Shown here: positions 35,511 through 44,689 of the stretch, piece after piece
Layout of the letters: each line of letters begins with the position of its first letter
How positions within the stretch are numbered: position 1 is the first letter of the stretch
Made by a program: the position numbers and the translations under genes
The notes under the pieces: generated by a model
Seen by the model: only the letters and a program-made list of their open reading frames with translations
What the model was told of the DNA's origin: nothing
The model's database searches: none
Assembly: GCA_050247075.1 (NCBI GenBank)
Contig: JBFWUW010000032.1
Span: 1-64,000, forward strand
From: JBFWUW01 sp050247075
GTDB taxonomy: Bacteria > Planctomycetota > Planctomycetia > Pirellulales > JBFWUW01
Direction of reading: 5' to 3'
Length of the DNA: 64,000 bases

Positions 35511-36644
35511 TTAGCCCGCCGTCAATGGCTCGGTGGTTTGCCATTCCGCGCCGTCGCGGACGACGCGGTGGTAGAGCGTGTCGCGCTCGACGGGCTCGCG
35601 GCCCGCCTCGGCGATCAGCCGGCGGATTTGCTCGACCGAGAGAACTTCCGGCGTTTTGGCTCCGGCGTCGTGGTAGATCAGTTCATGCCGCACGGTGCCG
35701 TCCAGGTCGTCGGCCCCGTACGCGAGGGCCGTCTGCGCCGTGCCGATGCCGAGCATGATCCAATAGGCCTTGATGTGCGGGAAGTTGTCCAGCATTAGCC
35801 GGCTGACCGCCACCGTCCGCAGGTCCATCAGGGCCGACGGCTTCTTGATGTGCGACAGGCCGGTATTGTCGGGGTGAAAGGCCAGCGGAATGAACGTTTG
35901 AAAGCCACCCGTCTCATCTTGCAGCTCGCGCAGGCGGACCAAGTGGTCGATGCGGTGGTAGTCGTTTTCCAGGTGGCCGTACAACATGGTGGCGTTGGTG
36001 TGCAGCCCCAGACGGTGGGCCGTGCGGTGGATTTGCAACCAGTTCTCGCCGTCTGCCTTGTGTTCGCAGATCTTATCGCGAACCTCCGCGTGGAAGATTT
36101 CCGCCCCGCCGCCCGGCATGCTGCCCAGGCCGGCATCGACCAGTTCTCGCAAGATTTCCTCGTAGGGCTTTTTGGTCAGGTGCTGAAACCAATTGATCTC
36201 CACGGCGGTCCAGGCCTTCAAGTGCAACCGCGGATAGGCCTGGTGCAGCAGTCGGATCAGGCCGACGTACCAGTCGTAGTCCTTCAGATGATGCAAGCCG
36301 CCCACGATATGCATCTCGGTGCAGCCGTTATCGACCGCTTCCTGCCCGCGGGCCAGGATTTGCTCGTCGCTCATCACGTACCCCTTGGGATCGCGAAGGT
36401 CGGAGCGAAACGCGCAGAAGACGCAGCGATAGACGCAGACGTTGGTGGCGTTGAGATGCGTATTGATGTTGTAGTAGCCCCGGTTGCCGTTCTTTCTCTC
36501 CCGCACCAGATTGGCCAGCGCGCCGACCTCGTGCAGGTCCACGTCGGGCCGATAAAGAAACAGGCCATCGTCGAACGACAGGCGTTCGTTGGCAAGAACT
36601 CTTTCGCGGATGGAATCGAGGGATGGGCCGGCGGTGCGAATCAT
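35511..36644 (-). CDS. mqnE: Aminofutalosine synthase (radical SAM, menaquinone biosynthesis)
   Basis: The protein has 377 residues. NATNVCVYRCVFCAF is the radical-SAM CxxxCxxC motif. HIVGGLHHLKDYDWYVGLIR, LKAWTAVEINWF and GGGAEIFHAEVRDKICEHK match MqnE rather than MqnC. It forms aminofutalosine from 3-enolpyruvyl-benzoate and SAM in the futalosine pathway. The prenyltransferase of the same pathway lies next to it on the same strand; mqnA, mqnB, mqnC and mqnD are not in the window. Confidence 0.93.
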   Translation of the reverse strand: MIRTAGPSLDSIRERVLANERLSFDDGLFLYRPDVDLHEVGALANLVRERKNGNRGYYNINTHLNATNVCVYRCVFCAFRSDLRDPKGYVMSDEQILARGQEAVDNGCTEMHIVGGLHHLKDYDWYVGLIRLLHQAYPRLHLKAWTAVEINWFQHLTKKPYEEILRELVDAGLGSMPGGGAEIFHAEVRDKICEHKADGENWLQIHRTAHRLGLHTNATMLYGHLENDYHRIDHLVRLRELQDETGGFQTFIPLAFHPDNTGLSHIKKPSALMDLRTVAVSRLMLDNFPHIKAYWIMLGIGTAQTALAYGADDLDGTVRHELIYHDAGAKTPEVLSVEQIRRLIAEAGREPVERDTLYHRVVRDGAEWQTTEPLTAG

Positions 36645-36706
36645 ATTTGGAAGACCAATTATCTTACGTCCGAATGAAATAAGGTGATGTCGTTTGAAGT
36701 TCTATA

Positions 36707-36740
36707 GCGGTTCGTTTGGATAATGATCCATTGCGAACGC
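36707..36740. other. Hairpin between mqnE and the prenyltransferase gene
   Basis: GCGGTTCG...TGGAT, loop AATG, then ATCCA...GCGAACGC forms a long imperfect hairpin in the 178-base gap. There is no T-tract, so it may be a processing or regulatory structure or part of a repeat. Confidence 0.4.
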
Positions 36741-36822
36741 TTCAAATTGCATAGCTATCGGCCTTCCCGTTGGTCGGCCTGGGCTCATTGGCCGTACGAA
36801 ACGCAATAAGTTGGCAGTCACC

Positions 36823-37713
36823 TCACACCCACAAATCAACCGCCCCCAACACCAACAACCCCAGGCTAATAACCGCGTTTACCTGAAAGAACGCAACGTT
36901 CACGCGGGTTAAATCGTCTGGCCGGACCAGCCGGTGTTCGTACAGCAGCAGTAGCGCCACGGCGGCGATGCCGGCCCGGTAGATCCAGCCCAGGGGGTAG
37001 ACCCACGACAACGCCGCCAGTAGCAGCACCGTGCCGGCGTGGCAGATGGCGGCCAGCCGCAACGCGCCAGGCACGCCCAACCTGGCCGGCACGCTGTGCA
37101 AGCCGGCGGCGCGGTCCACGTCGGCATCCTGACAGGCATAAATTATATCGAAGCCGGCCACCCACAACAGGACGGCCCCCCCCAGCACCACCGGTGCCCA
37201 GGCCACCTCGTCCCGAATCGCCAGCCAGGTACAAACGGGGGCCAGCATCAGGGCGGTCCCCAGCCAAAAATGGGCCAAGGCCGTAAACCGCTTGGCAAAG
37301 CTGTACCCACACAAAAAGGCCAGCACCGGCAGACTGAGGATGATGGGCCAGCGGTTGGGCAAGAACAACAGTGTGGAAGCCACAAAGCCCAGCGTGCAAA
37401 CAACGGCAAACAGGGCCACGGCGGGCACGCTCAACAGGCCGGCCGGCAAGTGCCGCATTTTGGTGCGAGGGTTGGCCGCGTCCAGCTTTCGGTCGGCCAG
37501 GCGGTTGAAGGCCATCGCCACGCTGCGGGCCAGCACCATGCACAGCAATACCCCCAGCAATTCCCGCCAGCGCCACGGTTGCGGCGGAGACTGCCTGGCC
37601 CGTTCGACCCAGGCCATCAAGGCCGCCAACAGCGCAAACGGCAAGGCAAACACCGTATGGCTGAAGCGGATCATCTCCAGAATGTGGCGCAGGCGAGTCA
37701 ACATGGCAGGCAT
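36823..37713 (-). CDS. mqnP: UbiA-family prenyltransferase, probably menaquinone (MqnP-type)
   Basis: The protein has 296 residues; ATG 37704 (MLTRLRHI) is an alternative start. It has about eight membrane helices. The two aspartate-rich prenyl-diphosphate motifs are AFNRLADRKLDAANPRTKMR and IIYACQDADVDRAAGLHSVP. The protein resembles 4-hydroxybenzoate octaprenyltransferases, and beside mqnE it is most simply the futalosine-pathway prenyltransferase MqnP. The adjacency is good evidence, but the acceptor cannot be read directly. Confidence 0.85.
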   Translation of the reverse strand: MPAMLTRLRHILEMIRFSHTVFALPFALLAALMAWVERARQSPPQPWRWRELLGVLLCMVLARSVAMAFNRLADRKLDAANPRTKMRHLPAGLLSVPAVALFAVVCTLGFVASTLLFLPNRWPIILSLPVLAFLCGYSFAKRFTALAHFWLGTALMLAPVCTWLAIRDEVAWAPVVLGGAVLLWVAGFDIIYACQDADVDRAAGLHSVPARLGVPGALRLAAICHAGTVLLLAALSWVYPLGWIYRAGIAAVALLLLYEHRLVRPDDLTRVNVAFFQVNAVISLGLLVLGAVDLWV

Positions 37714-37875
37714 GATAATAGCCGGACAACAGCCGCCCGACGAGGCATGGCCAGCGGGCCCCCCCTTAACCGCAAACGATCGGCTACTAACAACCGGCCC
37801 GCAACCTTGTTCTCGGCAACAAGCTAAAAGCTGATAGCTTCTCCGCTGACAGCTTCTACGCTTCTCCGCACATCC

Positions 37876-38625
37876 CTAGCCCCTGCGCGACCTATCCCAG
37901 CGGTCAACCGGGCGTTGCAAGATTTCGCTGAGAATAATGGCGGTGCGCAAGGCATCACGGCCCGCCAAGAGCTGGGCTACGCCGGCACCCGCGGCCGAGA
38001 GGACAAGGCCCGAAACGCCGGCGGCTGCCGCCGAGCTGACCGACTGGCTGTCCTTGGTCGCTAAATGGCCGATGCGGTGATCGAGCGAGTGACGTACATG
38101 TTCCGCCATCTCGGTCGTTGATTGGTCCACCGTTACCAGGTGGTCGGCCCGCTGGCTTACGTCGTCGGTGTTGATATGCCGGCTGACATGCTCTTGGATC
38201 GACTCACGCTCCCGCGGATTCTCATCGGTGCGAGCCAGTTTGCGAACTGGCCGGTCGCCGGGTGGCAACGGCGGGGGAGCGGCCCTGCCGGCCCTGGCTT
38301 GTTGTGCCCGAGCCTGCTGCAAGGTCATGGGCTGTTGCCGCTGCTGGGGACGAGGGGGCTGCGGTTGCTGGCCCGCCGGCGGCTGCCCGCCGCGGCCTTG
38401 CGCGGCGCGGCGTAAAAAGGCTTCGATCTCTTGATCGACGGCCACCGCTGGCCGCCGCGGCGCGGCACCGGGCCCGGCCCCCGCCTGCGGCCGGCCCTGG
38501 CCAGCGTTCTTGACGATTTGATTGAAGACCCATACCAAGACCCCAATCAGCGGCAACAGCAGCGTGATGCAGCCGCCGATATCGAAGGCAAACAGCGGCA
38601 TGGCAATGGGTGTGGGAAGGATCAT
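37876..38625 (-). CDS. Membrane-anchored Gln/Pro-rich protein in the floA operon
   Basis: The protein has about 249 residues (ATG 38625; ATG 38601 also possible). One membrane span (CITLLLPLIGVLVWVFNQIV) is followed by a long low-complexity region rich in Gln, Pro, Ala and Arg, then by a charged helical part and a final hydrophobic helix (SGLVLSAAGAGVAQLLAG). It follows floA by 70 bases on the same strand. I do not recognise the family; the layout suggests a membrane-linked partner of the flotillin complex. Confidence 0.6.
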   Translation of the reverse strand: MILPTPIAMPLFAFDIGGCITLLLPLIGVLVWVFNQIVKNAGQGRPQAGAGPGAAPRRPAVAVDQEIEAFLRRAAQGRGGQPPAGQQPQPPRPQQRQQPMTLQQARAQQARAGRAAPPPLPPGDRPVRKLARTDENPRERESIQEHVSRHINTDDVSQRADHLVTVDQSTTEMAEHVRHSLDHRIGHLATKDSQSVSSAAAAGVSGLVLSAAGAGVAQLLAGRDALRTAIILSEILQRPVDRWDRSRRG

Positions 38626-38695
38626 GGTTCAGCGCTGGAATCGCCTCCTACAAGTTTAACGGCGCTGGAATCGCCTGCTGCCAGTCTTGCCCGCA

Positions 38696-39757
38696 CTACT
38701 TAATCTGCGCGGCCACGCCGCCACCAGCCCCTGCGCCGGCGATCGACTTCCGCATTTCGGTATCGGCCTGCATGTTGCGAATGCGGTTGTAGTCCACAAT
38801 TCCCAGTTTGCCCGAACCAAAGGCCTCGGCAATGGCCTTGGGGACCTCGGCCTCGGCCTGCACCAGTTGGGCCCGGTTCTCTTGAATCAGGGCCACCATT
38901 TCTTGCTCGCGGGCCACCGCCATGGCGCGGTCCCCCTCGGCATGGGCGCGGGCGGCACGCATGTCGGCCTCGGCCTGATCGGCCATCAGGCCCGCGCCGA
39001 TGTTGTCTCCCACGTCGATATCGGCGATGTCGATGGAGACGATTTCAAACGCCGTTTGCGAATCGAGCCGCCGCGCCAGCACCGTCTTGGAGATGCGGTC
39101 GGGATCGCGCAAAACCTCGGCATGGGTCTCGGCCGAGCCAATAGCGCTGACGATGCCTTCACCCACGCGGGCGATGATGGTCTCCTCGGTCGCTCCGCCA
39201 ATCAACTGCCGCAAATTGGCCCGCACCGTCACGCGGGCTTTTACCTTGAGTTGCACGCCGTTCTTGGCCATGCCGTCGAGCGTATCCCGGCCCGAGCCGC
39301 GGGCGGGGCAGTCGATGACCTTGGGGTAGACGCTGGTCTGCACGGCCTCCAGCACGTTTCGCCCGGCCAGGTCGATGGCGGTGGCCAGTTTGAAATCGAG
39401 ATTGATCTTGGCTTTGTTGGCGGCGATGATGGCTTGAATCACCTGCGGCACATGCCCGCCGGCCAAAAAGTGGGCTTCCAACGCCCGGCAGGTAATGCCG
39501 GTCTCGTCATTCAGGCCGGCCTGCACCGCCATGACTTTGCTGCGGACGATGACCTTAGGGTTGACCTTGCGAAAGGTCATGCCCAACAGGTCGAACAGGC
39601 CAATGTTGGCACCCGTGGAAATGGACTGAATCCACAGCCGCAGGTAGCGGGCCACCACCGCGAACAAGATCAAACCAAAGATCAGTGCGCCAAAACTGAT
39701 GACAATCACAATGATCGTCGTCAGGTCGAGATTCTCGTTTTGTGCAAACAGCCGCAT
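38696..39757 (-). CDS. floA: Flotillin-like membrane scaffold protein
   Basis: The protein has 353 residues from ATG 39757. It has an N-terminal hydrophobic hairpin (TTIIVIVISFGALIFGLILF), an SPFH/band-7 domain (GMTFRKVNPKVIVRSKVMA, VTVRANLRQLIGGATEETII) and a C-terminal helical region rich in Ala and Glu (ARAHAEGDRAMAVAREQEMV). Length and order match FloA of functional membrane microdomains. It lies between nfeD and a membrane protein gene on the same strand. Confidence 0.93.
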   Translation of the reverse strand: MRLFAQNENLDLTTIIVIVISFGALIFGLILFAVVARYLRLWIQSISTGANIGLFDLLGMTFRKVNPKVIVRSKVMAVQAGLNDETGITCRALEAHFLAGGHVPQVIQAIIAANKAKINLDFKLATAIDLAGRNVLEAVQTSVYPKVIDCPARGSGRDTLDGMAKNGVQLKVKARVTVRANLRQLIGGATEETIIARVGEGIVSAIGSAETHAEVLRDPDRISKTVLARRLDSQTAFEIVSIDIADIDVGDNIGAGLMADQAEADMRAARAHAEGDRAMAVAREQEMVALIQENRAQLVQAEAEVPKAIAEAFGSGKLGIVDYNRIRNMQADTEMRKSIAGAGAGGGVAAQIK

Positions 39758-39861
39758 CGGACGGACGCTCTCAAGAGGGATAAAAACCGCGGAAATACCC
39801 AGCGCCGGTTTAGCCGAGCGGACAGGCAGTGTCAAGTAAATGCGAAACCGGCGGGCGGCAA

Positions 39862-40443
39862 CTACACCAACGGTTCCTCGAAAGGATCCTCGGCCAGGGT
39901 TTCAATGGGCCGGTTCAGGTCGGGGTGCAGCGGGGGGGGCGGCGGAGCGTCGTCCTCGGCGGGCCGCACCACAACGTGCATGCCGCGGACTTCCACCACG
40001 CGGACAAGCTGATTCGCTTCAATCACCATTCCCTCGCTGGTGGCATCGACCGTTTGGCCGGCGATTTCGATCGCGCCGGACGGCAGCATGACGCTTTTGG
40101 CCCGGCCAATCTGGCCCACCAATTGCTTAAGCCGGCGGCGCTGCGGGTCGTCGGGCAGCACCTCTTCGCTGGTGGGCACCTTAAGCAGAAAACGCTGGCC
40201 CATGCGGGTGCGGGGCCAATAGAACACGGCCAGCGGTATAAAAATGGGCAAGAACAAGACGATCGCGCCCAAAATGGCCATGCCCGTCCCAGCGCCGCGG
40301 TAGAAGCCCATCACCAGCGACACCGCCAAGGCAATCGCCGCCAGACAGCCAATCAGGCCGCCCGACGGAATGAAGACCTCCAAAATGACCAGGCCCAGCC
40401 CTGCAATCAGCAGCAGCAACGCGCCCATCAGCAATGGATCCAT
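39862..40443 (-). CDS. NfeD-like membrane protein, partner of FloA
   Basis: The protein has 193 residues from ATG 40443. Membrane helices such as GALLLLIAGLGLVILEVFIPS and the region from CLAAIALAVSLVMGF are followed by an OB-fold NfeD C-terminal domain: VGQIGRAKSVMLPSGAIEIA and GMVIEANQLVRVVEVRGMHV. It is the first gene of the nfeD-floA-membrane protein operon. This is the short, non-protease type of NfeD. The C-terminal tail is Pro/Glu-rich. Confidence 0.88.
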   Translation of the reverse strand: MDPLLMGALLLLIAGLGLVILEVFIPSGGLIGCLAAIALAVSLVMGFYRGAGTGMAILGAIVLFLPIFIPLAVFYWPRTRMGQRFLLKVPTSEEVLPDDPQRRRLKQLVGQIGRAKSVMLPSGAIEIAGQTVDATSEGMVIEANQLVRVVEVRGMHVVVRPAEDDAPPPPPLHPDLNRPIETLAEDPFEEPLV

Positions 40444-40787
40444 GGCAGCTTCCCGACATTGTTTGCCAACAGCCCATCCGACCATACGGCTTGTGGCTGT
40501 ATCTTATTCTAGCCGACACGGCAAGCAATTGCCCGGTTCGGCGGGAGTTGCGGAAGAGAATCGACACCGCCGCCCCGCTAGGCCGTCATCCCAGGGAGGA
40601 GCCGTCAGCGGAGAAGCTGTCAGCGATCAGCCTTTTCGTGGATGCTCTGATCTGGTTCGTGGAATCACTGTTTGTGCTGACGGCGAATAGCGGCATATTC
40701 CCACTGTCGGGCGAATTTCACTATGATGGCGGCCAACGCCGGCGGCGGAGATACCTGAACACCGAACACTGAACACCGAACACCAAC
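40444..40787. promoter_or_regulatory. Divergent promoter region, nfeD / enolase-superfamily gene
   Basis: The region of 344 bases between divergent genes includes a short tandem run of GAACAC units (CTGAACACCGAACACTGAAC onwards, about 40755-40783) directly before the ATG at 40788, an odd leader without a clear Shine-Dalgarno sequence. A 15-base stretch near 40604-40618 recurs inverted at 37836-37850 at the other end of the nfeD-floA operon. Confidence 0.45.
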
Positions 40788-41906
40788 ATGAAAATCACCT
40801 CCGTCGAAACCTTTCCCGTCCGCATTCCTCTCAAGGCCGAGCGGCGGATGATTACCGCGCTGGGCCAGCATATTGTCTCCGACTACCTCATCGTCCGCGT
40901 TCGCACCGACCAAGGGATTGACGGCGTGGGGGAGGCCACGGTCATGCCCAACTGGAGCGGCGAGACCTTGTGGGGTGCCCAGGCGATTATCGAAAAGATT
41001 TTGGGACCAGCCGTGTTGGAGGGCGACCCCGCGAATATCGTCGATATCGACGCCCGCCTGGACCGCCGCTGCCGCCACAACTGGTTTGCCAAGGCGGCCA
41101 TTGAAATGGCCTGCTGGGACATCGCGGGCAAGGCGGCCGGCAAGCCGGTGTACGAACTGCTGGGGGGCGCTGTGCGGCCGCTGACCATTCGCAGCCGGTT
41201 CAGCATGGGGGCCTACGATGTCGAGCGGGCCCGACGCCGGGCGCAAGAGCTGGTCGATGCCGGCTTTACCACCATCAAGGTCAAGGTTGGAGGGCCGGCG
41301 GCCGACGACATCGCCCGCGTCCGCGCGGTGCGCGAGGTGATCGGCCCCAAACTGGCGCTGACTATCGACGCCAACTGCGGTTGGGATGTCGACACGGCCG
41401 TGCATTGCGTCAATGAGCTGGAGGACTGCAACATTTCGCTCAACGAGCAGCCGACGCCCGACGGCGACTACGGCGGGCTGGCCCGCGTTCGCCGCGAGAC
41501 CAAGCCGCCGGTGATGGCGGACGACATGGTGTTCAACCTGTCGCACGCCAAGGAACTGGTCCGCAACGAGGCTTGCGACGTGATCAGCCTGTACCCTGGC
41601 AAGAACGGCGGCATCCGCAAGAGCCGCGAGATTGCCGAGTACGCCGCCGCCAACGGGGTGGCCTGCTCCATCGGCAGCAACCTGGAGTTTGACATTTCCA
41701 CCGCCGCCATGATGCATCTGATTGTCTCGACCCCCAACGTGCAGGTCGAGAAGTTCCCCGGCGACGTGCTTGGTCCCGATTATCACGAGTTCTCCATCGC
41801 CACCAACCCGATCGAGATCAAAGGCCCGCTGACCACCATCACCGACCGCCCTGGCCTGGGCGTGGATGTCGATTGGGCCGTGGTGGAAAAGCACAAGATC
41901 GACTGA
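40788..41906 (+). CDS. Enolase-superfamily enzyme, muconate-lactonizing subgroup
   Basis: The protein has 372 residues. The N-terminal capping domain starts KITSVETFPVRIPLKAERR. The catalytic barrel carries TIKVKVGGPAADD (KxK), the metal ligands in LTIDANCGWD, ISLNEQPTP and MADDMVFN, and the final SIGSNLEFDIS strand. These are the muconate lactonizing enzyme (MLE) subgroup features. Reactions in this subgroup range from cycloisomerisation to dipeptide epimerisation and acid-sugar dehydration, so no substrate is named. It converges with the membrane protein gene with only 10 bases between stops. Confidence 0.92.
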   Translation: MKITSVETFPVRIPLKAERRMITALGQHIVSDYLIVRVRTDQGIDGVGEATVMPNWSGETLWGAQAIIEKILGPAVLEGDPANIVDIDARLDRRCRHNWFAKAAIEMACWDIAGKAAGKPVYELLGGAVRPLTIRSRFSMGAYDVERARRRAQELVDAGFTTIKVKVGGPAADDIARVRAVREVIGPKLALTIDANCGWDVDTAVHCVNELEDCNISLNEQPTPDGDYGGLARVRRETKPPVMADDMVFNLSHAKELVRNEACDVISLYPGKNGGIRKSREIAEYAAANGVACSIGSNLEFDISTAAMMHLIVSTPNVQVEKFPGDVLGPDYHEFSIATNPIEIKGPLTTITDRPGLGVDVDWAVVEKHKID

Positions 41907-41916
41907 TCGGCGAGTT

Positions 41917-42900
41917 CTACTCGATGCCGCGCGCCGCTAGCCAGGCGGGGGAAACGAAGCGGCGGAGAAGTTGCAGCAGCGATTGCCGGGCGGCCAGATT
42001 GTCGTCGAGGGACGCCGATTGCGCGGAGTCGGCTGCGGTCGGGCCGCGCCAACCTAGCCGCAGGTTCCAATCGCAGAGCGTGGCGGCGGCGTTGAAGCGT
42101 TCCGCGATTCGCAATGACCAGATCGTGCCGAACTGGTCGCGAAAATCGAGCCAGGCTGTTTGCCAACGATCGCCCGGCACAACAGGCCGTGGCCGGATCA
42201 GCCCTTGTAGTATCACACTCGCCAGCAACATCGCGACCGCCAGAGTGGGCCGCCACTCTTGCCAGGTGGGCGTTCCGCCGCTAGCGCCACCTCCCAGGCC
42301 CGCCACCAACGGAGCGAACCAGTTACGGATCAACGGCAGATGTTCGCCCAACAGCAGTATCTGGCCGGCGATCCAGGCCAGGCCGGACAGCGATTGCCGG
42401 GTGCCCAGGACATTGATGCCCTCGATGGCCAGCAAGACCAGCAGGAATGCTTGCCGCGCCCAGTGGAGTTGCAGGGGCAAGTCGGGCCGGTAGACCAACC
42501 CTTCCAACGCCGGCCAGGCGACAATCAACCACAGCGAGGCCACGATCCATTGCCAGGCCCTGTCTTGTGGGCGCTTGGCCCCCAGAACAGCCATGCAGGG
42601 GCAAAAAGTCGCCGTCACGGCCAGAAATCGCCAGTGGCTCAGGCGGGTATCGGCGGGATCGCAGGCCCAGGCGAAATAGGCCTCGCTGCCCGCCACCGAC
42701 AAAATGGCGGCTAACGTCCAATTCCAACGGGCGAGCAACGTTGTGCCCGCCAAGGCCCCTCGCGCACGGAGTAAGAACAGGCAACCGGCCGCCCCCAGCG
42801 CAATCAACCCGGTGGCGAAAAGGCCACGTCCCAGTACGAATTGGCCTTGCACAATCGTTACCAACGGCAACTCCAGACCGCTCTTGGCCGCGGCTTTCAC
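41917..42900 (-). CDS. Multi-span membrane protein, unknown
   Basis: The protein has 327 residues from ATG 42900. Hydrophobic segments include VLGRGLFATGLIALGAAGCLFLL, the region around TLAAILSVAGSEAYFAWA and AFLLVLLAIEGINVL, followed by a C-terminal soluble part (DFRDQFGTIWSLRIAERFNA). About six to seven spans are likely. Nothing matches a family I can name. Confidence 0.7.
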   Translation of the reverse strand: MKAAAKSGLELPLVTIVQGQFVLGRGLFATGLIALGAAGCLFLLRARGALAGTTLLARWNWTLAAILSVAGSEAYFAWACDPADTRLSHWRFLAVTATFCPCMAVLGAKRPQDRAWQWIVASLWLIVAWPALEGLVYRPDLPLQLHWARQAFLLVLLAIEGINVLGTRQSLSGLAWIAGQILLLGEHLPLIRNWFAPLVAGLGGGASGGTPTWQEWRPTLAVAMLLASVILQGLIRPRPVVPGDRWQTAWLDFRDQFGTIWSLRIAERFNAAATLCDWNLRLGWRGPTAADSAQSASLDDNLAARQSLLQLLRRFVSPAWLAARGIE

Positions 42901-43161
42901 CGCCGGGTGGCAAAAAAACGACGCCGAACTTGCCGACCAATTCTAGCGGCAAGTGCCGAAAGCTAAAGGGATTGCACGCATCGCAACGAATCCCGGCGAC
43001 TCTGCCGGTCAGAAAATGTTGGCAAAAAGCAACGGTTGCGTTTGCTCTACCGCGCTTCGTGGGCAATGTTTCCACAGACAAGAAATGCGACGCGGCAGAC
43101 CGCCCGCCGCCAAGACTTGAACACGGTACAGAATCCCCTGGTCTATTGAGGAGTGCATGCC

Positions 43162-44208
43162 ATGAAGTTTTCGCTTCCTTCTTTCGCCCTGCTGCTGTGC
43201 AGCGCGGCGTTTGCCCATTCAACCGCTTGGGCCGGTGGTCCGGGTTGTGCCTCGTGCAATGGTGGCGGCGTCGGTTACGCCCCAGCCTCGCTGCATTGGG
43301 GCGTGCCGGCCGATATGAGCTACGGCCAACTCGCGCCAACCGATTGGAACGCTCCGGCCTCTCGGTCGGGTTGCTGCGGCCGTTCCCAGCGCGACATGTG
43401 CGACTGGTGGGCTGGCTACTGCGAAACGCAGCGGGTGGCTCCTTGCTCGACGGGTGATTGCAACTACGGCAAGTGCGGTTGGGGCCAGGGTTATTGGGGT
43501 GCTTCGATCGCCAGCGGCTTTCATCGTGCCGGCCATAACTTGGGCCACGGTTGCGGGTCGGGCTGCTGTGCTCCAAAATGCTGTGCTCCGAAGTGTTGTG
43601 CTCCCGCCTGCCAGCCCGCTTGCGACGATTGCCGTGCTCCTGCTTGCGGCAGCGGCTGCTGTGGCGGATCGGGCCTGGGAGGTTTCTTCGGCGGACTGTT
43701 TGGCGGCGGCCGATGCTGCTGCAATGCGATTGGCGGAAGCAGCGGAACGGCCTACTGCGGCGGTTGCTGCCAAGATTCTTGCTGCCCCGCTCCTTGCTGC
43801 AACAAAGCCCCTTGCCGTGCCCGGCTAACTTGGAATGGCGGTTGCTGCAATCAGGGTGGCTGCCAAGGCGGCGGATACGACCAACTGCCCGCCACGGCCA
43901 ACGAAGCCGGTGCCGCCAACGACTCGTACTACCACGACGCCGGCAAGATTAGTGCTCCCGCCAACCAAGCCGTTCAGGAAGATGATTCCGAATACGCTCC
44001 CGCGTTGGAATCGCTCCCTGCTCCCGCCAAGGCTTCGGAGCCAAGCCGCATCCCCGTGCCAACTCCCGCCCTGCGGCCCGCTCCTGAAGCCAGACTGCCT
44101 GGCAAACAGACGGCCCCGCCGGAGGAGATCGAGGAATCGGCTCCCGCATTGAACAATGCCAACACGACGCTGGACGACGCCGCCTCCGACGAAAAGGAAT
44201 CGAACTAA
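43162..44208 (+). CDS. Secreted cysteine-rich protein
   Basis: The protein has 348 residues from ATG 43162, eight bases after GAGGAG. A clear signal peptide (SLPSFALLLCSAAFAHSTAW) precedes a region full of Cys pairs: GCGSGCCAPKCCAPKCCAPA with CCAPK repeated, then GSGCCGGSG and QDSCCPAPCCNKAPC. About 40 cysteines lie in residues 20-230. The last third has no Cys and is Pro/Ala/Glu-rich and acidic. Such proteins suit disulfide-linked planctomycete cell surfaces. I know no defined domain. A terminator-like hairpin follows at 44217. Confidence 0.85.
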   Translation: MKFSLPSFALLLCSAAFAHSTAWAGGPGCASCNGGGVGYAPASLHWGVPADMSYGQLAPTDWNAPASRSGCCGRSQRDMCDWWAGYCETQRVAPCSTGDCNYGKCGWGQGYWGASIASGFHRAGHNLGHGCGSGCCAPKCCAPKCCAPACQPACDDCRAPACGSGCCGGSGLGGFFGGLFGGGRCCCNAIGGSSGTAYCGGCCQDSCCPAPCCNKAPCRARLTWNGGCCNQGGCQGGGYDQLPATANEAGAANDSYYHDAGKISAPANQAVQEDDSEYAPALESLPAPAKASEPSRIPVPTPALRPAPEARLPGKQTAPPEEIEESAPALNNANTTLDDAASDEKESN

Positions 44209-44216
44209 CTCTCTCT

Positions 44217-44254
44217 CGGCGGCCCGGACTTCGTGCAGGGAGGCCGGGCCGCTG
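44217..44254 (+). terminator. Hairpin after the Cys-rich gene
   Basis: CGGCGGCCCGG pairs with CCGGGCCGCTG around a short loop, starting 8 bases after the stop codon. There is no strong T-run, so it is a weak intrinsic terminator candidate. Confidence 0.4.
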
Positions 44255-44357
44255 AAACGTCCACCGCGTTATCGGGCTGTAGTCCACGCCAGAGCCGAAC
44301 GACCAGGCGGTTCCGGCTGACGGCTGCAAATCAATCTCGATCAACGCGTCAACATGC

Positions 44358-44402
44358 AACCGGGCGTGACGGTTTCGACCGCACGCCCGGTTGTGTTGTT
44401 TG
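44358..44402 (+). terminator. Rho-independent terminator candidate
   Basis: AACCGGGCGTG and CACGCCCGGTT form a perfect 11-base stem with a 13-base loop, followed by GTGTTGTTTG. This is the better of the two terminator candidates downstream of the Cys-rich gene. Confidence 0.6.
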
Positions 44403-44689
44403 AGGGGCTGCTATTCTGGCCGCGGGAAAGCCGATCACAAGTAGTGCGGCAACTACCCATGTTCGGAACGATTCGCCACGCTTCCTCATCTCTTTGTGGC
44501 TTCGCGCCTTTGCGCGAATACACCCTCGCGATCGACGTCCCGTTTTGGTTGGCGGCCATACCTGGTTGCCAATTTTCCTGCCGGGACCGTGCGATAAAAG
44601 GGCGTCTGCCGTATAAAGGCAGTCGTGGGCGGCACGGGTGAAACCGCCACCTCCATCAGATCGGCGTGTTACGAACGAGGATTCCAAGG

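Larger units (their letters stand above)
44209..44689. other. Intergenic region with two terminator-like hairpins
   Basis: The hairpins at 44217-44254 and 44358-44402 are listed separately. The rest shows no gene; the small open frame 44354-44641 is not supported. Confidence 0.5.

Noticed and set aside
38687..40012. 441-residue plus-strand open frame opposite floA
   Set aside because: His/Gly/Asp-rich shadow of the floA coding frame.
42323..43576. 417-residue minus-strand open frame
   Set aside because: Overlaps both the membrane protein gene and the Cys-rich gene, with scrambled Arg/Pro composition; the genes in the other frames have signal peptides and ribosome sites.
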